Positions 29,968 through 39,154 of a stretch of DNA of 64,000 nucleotides are shown here, in pieces; within the stretch, counting starts at the first letter, position 1; each line of letters opens with the position of its first letter. The position numbers and the translations under genes were made by a program. The DNA comes from Thermoproteota archaeon. GTDB taxonomy: Archaea; Thermoproteota; Methanomethylicia; Methanomethylicales; Methanomethylicaceae. Under the pieces are notes generated by a model. The model saw only the letters and a list, made by a program, of their open reading frames with translations. It was not told the origin of the DNA and ran no database searches. The stretch is from NCBI GenBank assembly GCA_020832905.1, contig JAJHRG010000001.1:296617-360616 (forward strand), given 5' to 3'.

Positions 29968-30498
29968 TTATGACTTTTGTATTTCAATATTACTTAGTGA
30001 GTTAGGCGAAAGTTTTTTTATTACTCTATTTGGTGAACCAAAAGTTATAGCAGTTTTATCTCCTATTATGTTTATAAATAATAAAAGTTCTGGATTTTTA
30101 TAATCAATTTTATAACCAAGTTCCTTTAGTTTTTCTCCTATCATTAATTTTAGTTCATAAGAAGATTCTATTGCTTTTCCTCTTTTACAACATTCAATTT
30201 TTATTCTTCCAGTTTTTCCTTTTACTAAATCAATTATAGCTTTTAATATTGATGAAATATTTGACTCAACTATAATATCTACTGGAATTACCTTATAAAC
30301 ATAAGCTGTAGGACATTCTTTAAGTATATTTACAATTTCATCTGAATTAATTTTAGATTTAAGTATTAATACTCCTTGAAATCCACTTTCTAAAACTTCA
30401 GCTTCATAATCTCTAGGAAGAATACAATCTAGAATTTCAATTTTTGCAGAAGCTTCTTTTTTATGAGGTACTGTAATTATTGCTAATCCCATAATCAC
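29968..30498 (-). CDS. THUMP domain protein (Tan1-like)
   Basis: KGKTGRIKIECCKRGKAIESSYELKLMIGEKLKELGYKIDYKNPELLLFINIIGDKTAI. Confidence 0.75.
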   Translation of the reverse strand: MIMGLAIITVPHKKEASAKIEILDCILPRDYEAEVLESGFQGVLILKSKINSDEIVNILKECPTAYVYKVIPVDIIVESNISSILKAIIDLVKGKTGRIKIECCKRGKAIESSYELKLMIGEKLKELGYKIDYKNPELLLFINIIGDKTAITFGSPNRVIKKLSPNSLSNIEIQKS

Positions 30499-30628
30499 TT
30501 TAAAATCATAATTATTTTTAAGTATTTTGTATAATAATAAAAGCTTTTTAATATTTTAACTAATAGTGAAAGTTTTTTGGAATGAGGAAAAAATTAGTTT
30601 TTAAAGTGAAAAAGAGTTAGAAATAATT

Positions 30629-31702
30629 ATGGAATCTAGTGTATATTTTCTTGATTTTAATAGAATAAGTAATACAATTAAAGCAATGGATAAATTATTA
30701 GAAAAATCTATTTCATATATAGAACCAGGTTCTAGTATTGCTATAAAAGTACATATTGGAGAAAGAGGAAATTTCACTTATATAAGACCTTTTTTTATAA
30801 GAAAAATTGTTGATTATTTAAAACAACAAAAAGCAAAGCCTTTTGTTACTGAAACTACAGTTCTTTATCCTACAGGATATAGAAGAAATGAAGAAGAAAT
30901 AATTGAAACTGCTAGGTATAATGGATTTACAGAAGAAGGTTTAGGATGTCCTATAGTTGTAGCTGATGGAAATGATGGAGAAGATGGTATTGAAGTTATT
31001 TCTGATTTTCCTAATTCTCCAATAAAAAGTATAAAAGTAGCAAGAAAAATAGCAGAAGCTAATGGAGTCATTATTGTAAGTCATGTAAAAGGACATGTAT
31101 TTTCTGGATTTGGTGGAGCAATTAAGAATCTTGCAATGGGATGTACAACAAGAAGTAGTAAAAAAATTCAACATGCAGCACATGGAATTGTATTTAATTA
31201 TGAAAAATGTAATAGTTGTGGAAAATGTATAGAAGCATGTGTATTTTCTGCAATAGAAATGATAGATAATAGACCAGTTAGAAATGAGAATAAGTGTATG
31301 TATTGTGGAAATTGTATTTTTTCATGTGAAAATAATGCAATAGATATATTTAAAGATGGAAAAGAAAGATTTCAAATTGCTTTAGCTTATGTTGCTGCAT
31401 GTGTATTAAAGATAATAAAACCATTAGTTTTTATAAACTTTTTAATGGATATAACTACTTTATGTGATTGTTGTGCACCTGCTGGTAATATTATTACTCA
31501 TCATATTGGAATATTAGCATCAAAAGATCCAGTAGCAATAGATGAAGCCTCTTTAGATTTAATAGATAATAGTCCTTTGCTTCCCGGTATTCCATATCCT
31601 GATCCATTAGGTAAATTAAATGGTACTGATAGTAGAATTCAAATAAAATATCTTGAAAAATTGGGAATGGGAACTAGAAAATACAGATTGATTTATATTT
31701 GA
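30629..31702 (+). CDS. DUF362 family protein with 2x[4Fe-4S] ferredoxin domain
   Basis: IAIKVHIGERGNFTYIRP, HVKGHVFSGFGGAIKNLAMGCTTRSSK, CNSCGKCIEAC...CMYCGNCIFSC. Confidence 0.9.
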   Translation: MESSVYFLDFNRISNTIKAMDKLLEKSISYIEPGSSIAIKVHIGERGNFTYIRPFFIRKIVDYLKQQKAKPFVTETTVLYPTGYRRNEEEIIETARYNGFTEEGLGCPIVVADGNDGEDGIEVISDFPNSPIKSIKVARKIAEANGVIIVSHVKGHVFSGFGGAIKNLAMGCTTRSSKKIQHAAHGIVFNYEKCNSCGKCIEACVFSAIEMIDNRPVRNENKCMYCGNCIFSCENNAIDIFKDGKERFQIALAYVAACVLKIIKPLVFINFLMDITTLCDCCAPAGNIITHHIGILASKDPVAIDEASLDLIDNSPLLPGIPYPDPLGKLNGTDSRIQIKYLEKLGMGTRKYRLIYI

Positions 31703-31709
31703 GCTGGAG

Positions 31710-31799
31710 GGCCCGGAGCGGGAATCGAACCCGCGATCTGGGGCTCCACAGGCCCCCGGGATAACCACTACCCCTCGGGGGTATTACCTTACCCGGGCC
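31710..31799 (-). tRNA. tRNA-His(GTG) with probable 16-nt non-canonical intron 31774-31789 (position 9/10)
   Basis: G(-1)GCCCGGG...TCCGGGCC, GGGGC-CTGTGGA-GCCCC, T arm GGGTTCGATTCCC; removing AGGTAATACCCCCGAG restores a normal D arm TAGGGTAGTGGTTATCCCG. Confidence 0.88.
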
Positions 31800-31866
31800 A
31801 CCCCTCCAGCATGATGAAAATATAACTAATTGATTATATAAGCTTATTTCTCATGAATAGCTTTAT

Positions 31867-32465
31867 ATGAAAAAGAGTATTCTTTATTTAGGAATTATGG
31901 AATATCAAAGATTTTTAACTAAGAATTTTAAACCTTTTGATCCACTAGAATTAGCAAAAGAAACAGAAAAAATTGTAACAAGATGGAGTGATGAAGCTAA
32001 AGAGAGAAATATAGAGGTAATCAAAGTAGATCCTAAAAGTACATCTTCAAAATGTCCTATATGTGGTGATAAGCTAGTTGAGGACAGATACAGATTGCTG
32101 AGATGCAAGAAATGCAACTTCATAGGTGATAGAGATGTTATTGCAACAATAAATCTCTATTTTAAATACTCAAGATGTGGGGTCTATGGGGTGGTCCTGA
32201 ATGCCCCTAAGCCCGATGAAAACCGAGTGGAATGCAGGGGAATAAGAATGAGGCAATGACATCAAGTTATATGAATCCATGTAAGAGCTGAACCCCAAAA
32301 GAGGAAAGAGAAAATTTAATTCAAATGTTAGATGAAATTGATCCAGAAGCAAATTATTATAAAACTTTAGAAGAAGTAATAGATCCTTATTATACTACAA
32401 TAAAAAGATTAAGAGCATTTGAAGATGAAAAATTTGCAAAAATTCTCCTAAAGAAATTCTCATAA
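31867..32465 (+). pseudogene. Small host gene interrupted by a tnpB/right-end remnant (insert about 31980-32297)
   Basis: N-part MKKSILYLGIMEYQRFLTKNFKPFDPLELAKETEKIV, C-part KEERENLIQMLDEIDPEANYYKTLEEVIDPYYTTIKRLRAFEDEKFAKILLKKFS in another frame, TnpB C-terminus between. Confidence 0.65.
31980..32297 (+). mobile_element. IS200/IS605-type TnpB C-terminal fragment plus right-end/omegaRNA-like segment
   Basis: DEAKERNIEVIKVDPKSTSSKCPICGDKL...LRCKKCNFIGDRDVIATINL (Zn ribbon + RuvC-III); 3' 92 nt recur at 51435-51526. Confidence 0.8.
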
Positions 32466-32507
32466 ACTTCATAGTTTTATTATATCTTATTATTTTTGAA
32501 AAATTGA

Positions 32508-32582
32508 TGCTCCGGCCGGGATTTGAACCCGGGTCACTGGCTCGAGAGGCCAGTATACTTGACCGGACTATACTACCGGAGC
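32508..32582 (-). tRNA. tRNA-Glu(CTC)
   Basis: GCTCCGG...CCGGAGCA, CTGGC-CTCTCGA-GCCAG. Confidence 0.94.
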
Positions 32583-32640
32583 TAATATTATATAATCAGA
32601 TTCTCCTAAAATATTTTATATCTGAATTAAAAATAACATA

Positions 32641-34134
32641 TTGATGACAGAAGCAATTAGAGTTGAAGAAAGTAGAGTAAAAGTATTATATCCAATAGAA
32701 GAACCTTATGTATATGTAGTTATAAGTGAAGATCCAAATTCAGGTGAAATTATTTACAAAGTTATAGAACCAACATTAACTTCTGAAGATAAGATAATTT
32801 TAGAAAAGATAAAGAAAATATTTTTAGATGAATTAGATGTAGATTTAATGGAATTAAGTAAAGAAGAAGCTCATAAATTTTTAGAAAAAAGAATAAGAAA
32901 AATAGTAAAGGATTATAAAATTAAGATAGATGAAGGTCAATTAAATAAAATTTTATATTATTTGAAAAGAGATTTTTTAGGTTATGGTAAAATAGATGCA
33001 CTAATGAAGGATCATTATGTAGAAGATATTTCATGTGATGGTGTAAATGTACCTATTTACATTTGGCATAGAGAATATGAATCAATAAAAACAAATATTA
33101 TTTATGATAATGAAGAAGAGTTAAATAATTTTGTTGTAAGACTTGCATATCTTTGTGGAAAGCATATATCTGTTGCACAACCAATACTTGATGCATCTCT
33201 TCCAGATGGAAGTAGAGTAAATGCTACTTTTAGTACAGAAATTTCAAGAAGAGGTACAACTTTTACTATAAGAAAATTTAGATCAGATCCTATTACAATA
33301 ATTGATTTAATACAATTTGGTACAATTTCTGTAGAATTAGCAGCATATTTTTGGTTTGCTGTAGAGAATAAAGCATCAATATTAGTTGCAGGTGAAACAG
33401 CAGCTGGAAAAACTACTATGTTAAACTGTTTATCTATGTTCATAAGACCTGAATTAAAAATAATTACAATAGAGGAAACTCCTGAATTAAATCTTCCACA
33501 TGCTAACTGGATTCCCATGGTTACTAGAACAGGTTTTGGTATAAGTGCTTCTGAAATGAGATTATTTGATTTATTAAAAAATGCTATGAGACAAAGACCT
33601 GATTATATTATTGTTGGAGAAATAAGAGGAGCTGAAGCATATACATTATTTCAAGCATTAGCTACAGGTCATGGTGTACAAAGTACTATTCATGCTGAAT
33701 CTCCAGAAAAAGTTATTTCTAGACTTGAATCTCATCCAATGAATGTTCCAAAGTCAATGATTGAACTTCTTGATATTATTGTCGTTCAGGGAAGAGTAAA
33801 AATTGGTAATAGACCAGCAAGAAGAACATTATATGTTACAGAAATAAAAGGTTATAATCGTGAAAAAGATGAAATAGAATTACACTATTTTTCAAAATGG
33901 GATCCTACTACTGATAAACATGTTGTAGAAAAAGAAAGTATAGTATTAAAGAAAATAGCAGAAAGAAAAGGAATGACAATTGAAGATATAAGTACTAATC
34001 TAAGAAAAAAGACTATTATTCTTAATTGGATGTTAAAAAAAGGTATTAGACGCTATTCTGATATTGGAAGAATTCTAAGAGATTATTATGTTGATAGTGA
34101 AAGAGTTTTTGGACAAGCATTGGTGGAAAGCTAA
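32641..34134 (+). CDS. Type II/IV secretion system ATPase (archaeal type IV pilus/archaellum motor)
   Basis: VAGETAAGKTTMLNCLSMFI, TIEETPELNLPH, RPDYIIVGEIRGAEAYTLFQALATGHGVQSTIHAE. Confidence 0.93.
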   Translation: MMTEAIRVEESRVKVLYPIEEPYVYVVISEDPNSGEIIYKVIEPTLTSEDKIILEKIKKIFLDELDVDLMELSKEEAHKFLEKRIRKIVKDYKIKIDEGQLNKILYYLKRDFLGYGKIDALMKDHYVEDISCDGVNVPIYIWHREYESIKTNIIYDNEEELNNFVVRLAYLCGKHISVAQPILDASLPDGSRVNATFSTEISRRGTTFTIRKFRSDPITIIDLIQFGTISVELAAYFWFAVENKASILVAGETAAGKTTMLNCLSMFIRPELKIITIEETPELNLPHANWIPMVTRTGFGISASEMRLFDLLKNAMRQRPDYIIVGEIRGAEAYTLFQALATGHGVQSTIHAESPEKVISRLESHPMNVPKSMIELLDIIVVQGRVKIGNRPARRTLYVTEIKGYNREKDEIELHYFSKWDPTTDKHVVEKESIVLKKIAERKGMTIEDISTNLRKKTIILNWMLKKGIRRYSDIGRILRDYYVDSERVFGQALVES

Positions 34135-35012
34135 TGAAATTTTTTAAATTACCTAATTTATCATTTATTGCTTATAGAATTTTTGGAAGATTTGCTGATT
34201 TAATTATAGTTTATTTTGAGGATTTAGAAAGAGATATAAAAAGAGCTGGAATGAAAATTTCTCTTTATAGATATGTAAGCTTAATGTTTTTTCTTTGCTT
34301 AATTTCATTTTTTACTACTTTTATTATTTCACTACTAATACTTATTTCAAGAATGTATTTGTTTTATAGTATTATTGGATCAATAGGATTAGGAGTATTA
34401 GTTTCTGGAATAACATTTTGGATAATGTATTTACTACCAGGTATAATTGCTAATGAAAGAAAAAGAAAAATTGATGATACATTAGGTTTTGTAACTAATT
34501 ACATGGCAATTCTATCAACATCAGGTATTACTCCTGAAGCTATCTTTAAGAGTTTAGCTACAACTAATATAAACAAAGTAATAAAAGAAGAAATTAGTGA
34601 TATTGTAAGAAGAATGGAAATAGCAGGTGAAAGTTTTTATTCTGCAGTTAAAAGAAAAGCAGAAGAAACACCATCTAAATATTTTTCAGATTTATTAAAA
34701 GGAATACTAATGGTAAGTAGAACTGGAGGAAATTTAGAAAGATTCTTAAGATCTCAAGCAAGATATTTCATGAGAATTAAAAGAGCAATATTAAGAAAGG
34801 GATTAGATCAATTAGGTATTATTGCAGAAGTATATGTAACTGCAGGTATAGTGTTACCAATAGTAATGCTAATAATACTATCAGTAATGGCAATTCTTGG
34901 ATGGGCTGGAAATGTAGTAATTTGGTTATATCTTATCTCATTTGTATTAGTACCAATTATTTCAATAATAATAATAATTTTAATAGATACTATGATACCT
35001 AAAGGTGAATAA
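34134..35012 (+). CDS. Type II secretion F-domain membrane protein (FlaJ/TadC-like half)
   Basis: GFVTNYMAILSTSGITPEAIFKSL...SKYFSDLLKGILMVSRTGGNLERFL, C-terminal TMs. Confidence 0.85.
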   Translation: MKFFKLPNLSFIAYRIFGRFADLIIVYFEDLERDIKRAGMKISLYRYVSLMFFLCLISFFTTFIISLLILISRMYLFYSIIGSIGLGVLVSGITFWIMYLLPGIIANERKRKIDDTLGFVTNYMAILSTSGITPEAIFKSLATTNINKVIKEEISDIVRRMEIAGESFYSAVKRKAEETPSKYFSDLLKGILMVSRTGGNLERFLRSQARYFMRIKRAILRKGLDQLGIIAEVYVTAGIVLPIVMLIILSVMAILGWAGNVVIWLYLISFVLVPIISIIIIILIDTMIPKGE

Positions 35013-35844
35013 AATGCCATATGTAAAGAAAACTGAAAAATTAATTCTATATATTGTATCCATAGTGACTGGAATAATAATTGCAATAATAAGCTACTTT
35101 GTGTATTCAAGAGATGTAAGAATGGCTGATTACCTTATAGCTATTGCAATAATGATTACTTTATTTCCAGCTGGAACATTACATTATTTTGAATTTAGAT
35201 GGAAAAAAGCAATTGAGAGTAAAATACCAGATCTATTATATGATATTACTGAAGCTCAACTATCAGGTATGAGTTTTATTAGAGCTTTACAAACAGCAAC
35301 ATCTCATGATTATGGAATTGTATCAAAGGAATTAAGAAAAGTAGTAGCTCAAATAAGATTAGGATTAAGTTTAGAAGATGCTTTAAATAAATTTGCAGAA
35401 AGAACAGATTCAGAATTAGTAAGAAAAGTAAGTATAATAATTAGTGGAGTTAGTAAATATGGTGGTGATGTAACAAAAACAATAAGATCTTTAGCAGATT
35501 ACATAAAGTTATTATTAACATTAGATGAAGAGAGAAAAGCTTCAATGCGTATGTATCTTGGAATTGTTTATATTTCCTTCATAGTATTACTAGTAATCAT
35601 TGTTATTTTATTAAATCAATTCTTCTTTAATATTCTTAAGTTAGCAATAGGTACTACTTTGATTTTACCACAAATAGGTTATGAAGGATTTAGGAGAATA
35701 TTTTTCTATGCTACTATTGTTCAAGCAATTTGTTCTGGTTTAGTAACTGGAAAACTTGGAGAAGGTTCTATATTTGCAGGTTTAAAACATATAGTAATAA
35801 TGATGTTTCTTTCACTTATTGTATTTTCATTAATAGTATATTAA
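35005..35844 (+). CDS. Second type II secretion F-domain membrane protein
   Basis: IPDLLYDITEAQLSGMSFIRALQTA...ELVRKVSIIISGVSKYGGDVTKTIRSLA. Confidence 0.85.
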   Translation: MNKMPYVKKTEKLILYIVSIVTGIIIAIISYFVYSRDVRMADYLIAIAIMITLFPAGTLHYFEFRWKKAIESKIPDLLYDITEAQLSGMSFIRALQTATSHDYGIVSKELRKVVAQIRLGLSLEDALNKFAERTDSELVRKVSIIISGVSKYGGDVTKTIRSLADYIKLLLTLDEERKASMRMYLGIVYISFIVLLVIIVILLNQFFFNILKLAIGTTLILPQIGYEGFRRIFFYATIVQAICSGLVTGKLGEGSIFAGLKHIVIMMFLSLIVFSLIVY

Positions 35845-35851
35845 CAATTTT

Positions 35852-36817
35852 TTATGTTATAATAGATCTTAATGAAGTAATTATTTCTGATATTGTTTTT
35901 CCTTCTAAAACATTTATACCATATGATTCTGCAATTTTTCTTGCACTATCAGTTAATGCTGGTATAGCAATTATGATTAACTTTTTTACATTAACATCTA
36001 ATGCCTTAACAAAACTACTAAGTATAACAGTCTCACCTATTATCTCATTACCTATTACTATATCTATAGCAATTATTTCTCCCTTCTCATTAATTCCTAA
36101 TATATCAAATTTATGAGTAGCTCCAGATTTTCCAATTAATGTTCCTGGATAATTTACTGAAAATTTCTTTTCTTTTAATTCTTCAATAATTGGTTTAATT
36201 ATTAAATGTTGTCTAAAAAATTCTTCAAGAGCTAATTTATTTATAATAATTTTTGATATAGAAGAAATTACTAAGCCATGAGCTGTAACTTCTTTTTTAC
36301 AAATTCTACATCGATACATAATTTTTGGTAAATCAGTTTGTCTATAACAAACAAGACATCTATACCATACTCCTACTATTCTATAATCTTTTCCTTCAGT
36401 TATTAACTTACTACCACAACTTGGACATACTAATGTACCATTTTGAGATTTAAACTTAGAAATTGGTCCTATTACTCCATCTCTTATATGTTCTATTAAT
36501 AATTCTTTATAAATTTGAGTAGAATTACAAAATGGACAATAGAAGTAAACTCTTATATGTTCACTATTACAATAAGGACATCTTAATATTTGATCATAAT
36601 ATTCAGCTTTTCCTAATCCTAATGAAATTAATTTACTTATTAATTCAAAAACATGATCACGTGAAATTCCAATATCTATTATATCACTATATATATGTCC
36701 ATAATTAGGATCATATTCTGGTATAAGAACATCTTTTTTTGTTTTTATTAAATACTCAAATAATTTTACAAGTCTTTCATCACTTAATATAGAAGCATAA
36801 TAAGACAATAATTTCAC
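35852..36817 (-). CDS. Multi-zinc-ribbon protein with C-terminal REase-fold-like domain
   Basis: CPYCNSEHIRVYFYCPFC, CPSCG...CLVC, CRIC; THKFDILGINEKGEIIAIDIVIG. Confidence 0.6.
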   Translation of the reverse strand: MKLLSYYASILSDERLVKLFEYLIKTKKDVLIPEYDPNYGHIYSDIIDIGISRDHVFELISKLISLGLGKAEYYDQILRCPYCNSEHIRVYFYCPFCNSTQIYKELLIEHIRDGVIGPISKFKSQNGTLVCPSCGSKLITEGKDYRIVGVWYRCLVCYRQTDLPKIMYRCRICKKEVTAHGLVISSISKIIINKLALEEFFRQHLIIKPIIEELKEKKFSVNYPGTLIGKSGATHKFDILGINEKGEIIAIDIVIGNEIIGETVILSSFVKALDVNVKKLIIIAIPALTDSARKIAESYGINVLEGKTISEIITSLRSIIT

Positions 36818-38376
36818 CTCATATAATGTGTAAGTCTCATTTGTCCTTTCTTCATAATATTAATTTCTTTTAATTCTTGTGTAAATCCATAAATTTTTTC
36901 AACTTTCTTCATTACTCCTAATAATTTTCTTTTTTCATGTGTTCTCTTACTTATAATTACATATGTTTTTGCAATTTCCTTTTTATTAGATTTTCTTAAA
37001 ACTCTTCCAAATCTTTGTATCCATTTTTTTGGATTACTTGGTGGATCAAGCCAAATTTCTAAATCAGCTGATGGAATATCTAAACCTTCTTCTCCAATAC
37101 TTGTTGTAACTAATATTTTTGCATATTCTTTAAAATGAAGTAAAGCAGATGCTTGTTGTTCTAAATTCATTCCCTCTTTTCCTATGAGTATTGCTACATT
37201 TTCAATACCATATTCTTTTTGTAACATAACTCCTAATTGTTTTGCTGCTTCTACAGATTCTACAAAAATTATTGCTTTTTCAAATTTTTCCATATTTAAA
37301 ATTTCTTTAGCTACTGAAAATTTATGATTAAATGATTTTTTTATTAATTCTTTATATTTTTCATAAATTTCTTTCAATTCTCTTATTTTCCATATGCTAT
37401 AATTAATAACACTACTAGCACCATTCTCTACTATTCTCATTTTCATCATTTTTAATGCTAAAAAAGCAATACATAATGGATGTTCTTTACAATGCTCTTT
37501 TAAATGCTCACTACCATATTCTTCTTTTATTTTATTACGATATTCTTTAATTATATCTTCTAATTGCTTATATATTAAAAGAAGATCTTCTGGAATATCT
37601 ACACTTACTAGTATAAGTGATCTTTTTGGAATAAATGATTTAATTTCTGGATCATCTATGGATAGAACTTCTATACTTTCAAATATTCTCTTTAATTCTT
37701 CTAATCTTTTTTGTGAATGAAGTTGTGGTGTTGCACTTAATGCAAGTATCTTACATCCATATGCTTTTCCTACAAATAGTATAGAATATCCATCAGTTTC
37801 TCCTATATAGCTATGACATTCATCAGCTATAATTATATCAAATGGAAATTTAAAAAAATCAAGAATTTCTTTTAAGTTTAAGTTATTAGATTTTGCAAAA
37901 TCTATTTCTTCTTCATATTCAGATAGAAAATCATTATAAAATGTTTGAGGAGTTGTAACTACACAACCTGCATTCCATACTTTTAATTTTTTTCTTTTTT
38001 CAGGTGATATATTTCCAGATATAAAGAATGCATTTTCAATATTCAACATTTTTCTTAAAAATAATGTTTGTTGAACACCAAGAGGAACAGAAGGTGTAAG
38101 AAATAATATTCTTTTAGGCTCATTAAAAGTTTCTCTTAAAAGAAAAGCTCCAGCAATATATGTTTTACCAAGACCTGTTGGTAATCCTATAATAAGAGCA
38201 GTATCCCTTATTCTATCTAGAATTCTTTTTTGAAATGGATATAAATCATAATTTAACTTTTTAACACTTATTTTTTGTTCTTCATATATAACTCTTTTTG
38301 GAATTAAACTTAATGCTAAATTTCTAATTGAATATGAACTTTTACTAATAAATTCTAAATAATCTTGCCAACTCAC
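36814..38376 (-). CDS. Hef/FANCM-like superfamily 2 helicase (no ERCC4 nuclease domain)
   Basis: IGLPTGLGKTYIAGAFLL, IIADECHSYIG, LALSATPQ, TSIGEEGLDIPSADLEIWLDPPSNPKKWIQRFGRVLR. Confidence 0.85.
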   Translation of the reverse strand: MSWQDYLEFISKSSYSIRNLALSLIPKRVIYEEQKISVKKLNYDLYPFQKRILDRIRDTALIIGLPTGLGKTYIAGAFLLRETFNEPKRILFLTPSVPLGVQQTLFLRKMLNIENAFFISGNISPEKRKKLKVWNAGCVVTTPQTFYNDFLSEYEEEIDFAKSNNLNLKEILDFFKFPFDIIIADECHSYIGETDGYSILFVGKAYGCKILALSATPQLHSQKRLEELKRIFESIEVLSIDDPEIKSFIPKRSLILVSVDIPEDLLLIYKQLEDIIKEYRNKIKEEYGSEHLKEHCKEHPLCIAFLALKMMKMRIVENGASSVINYSIWKIRELKEIYEKYKELIKKSFNHKFSVAKEILNMEKFEKAIIFVESVEAAKQLGVMLQKEYGIENVAILIGKEGMNLEQQASALLHFKEYAKILVTTSIGEEGLDIPSADLEIWLDPPSNPKKWIQRFGRVLRKSNKKEIAKTYVIISKRTHEKRKLLGVMKKVEKIYGFTQELKEINIMKKGQMRLTHYMR

Positions 38377-38419
38377 AAATCTATAGTCTATAAATATATA
38401 ATATATATTTATTCTTTCT

Positions 38420-39154
38420 TTATTTTATTAAGCCTAATAATTTTAAAATTTCATTATAATTAGATTTTGTTTTTTTATATTCTCTTACTAATTCTCTTAA
38501 TTTTAAACTATCCCACTTCATGATTTTTTCTAATAATTCTGAATTACTAAAGAATAAGTAACCAATAATTGATGATAAATTACTACCTTTACTTTCAAGA
38601 CTTACTGTTTCAAAATCAATTATTACTGGTTTTTCTTCATTTTTTATTATTATATGCGTTTTTGGATTTGATAATTCCTTATGAAATATTCCTAATATAT
38701 CTAATTTATAACATTGTTCTAATAAGTCTTTTATGATCATACATACTTTTATAGGATTTTGTTCTTTTTTTAACCAATCAATTAAATATTCTCCTTCTAT
38801 ATATTCCATTACAATTACTTTATTTCTATAATCTATTAATCTAGGTCCTATTCCTTCTTTATTTACAATACTTAAAATTCTTCCTTCTCTTAATACTGAT
38901 TCTCTATTTGAATCTACTCTTAAAATTTTTAAAGCAACAATATTATTATCTTTTAATCCCTTTATAACTATACTAGTACAACCTTTTCCAATAACATTGA
39001 TTTTTCCTATATTTACCTTACCATTAGAAATTAATTCATTAATTCCCATTTCTCTTAATTCTTTTAGAACTTCATTATAGAACTCTTCCTTAAATACTGG
39101 ATATGATAATATTGTTTTTAATCTTTCATCATCTATTTTAATTATTTCAACCAT
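38420..39154 (-). CDS. RIO/Bud32-like serine/threonine protein kinase
   Basis: IGKGCTSIVIKGLKDNNIVALKILR, VMEYIEGEYLIDWL, IIDFETVSL. Confidence 0.75.
   Translation of the reverse strand: MVEIIKIDDERLKTILSYPVFKEEFYNEVLKELREMGINELISNGKVNIGKINVIGKGCTSIVIKGLKDNNIVALKILRVDSNRESVLREGRILSIVNKEGIGPRLIDYRNKVIVMEYIEGEYLIDWLKKEQNPIKVCMIIKDLLEQCYKLDILGIFHKELSNPKTHIIIKNEEKPVIIDFETVSLESKGSNLSSIIGYLFFSNSELLEKIMKWDSLKLRELVREYKKTKSNYNEILKLLGLIK

Noticed and set aside
30499-30628. Possible replication origin upstream of the THUMP/cdc6 genes
   Set aside because: AT-rich with short GTGAAA-like repeats but no clear ORB or dyad; insufficient.
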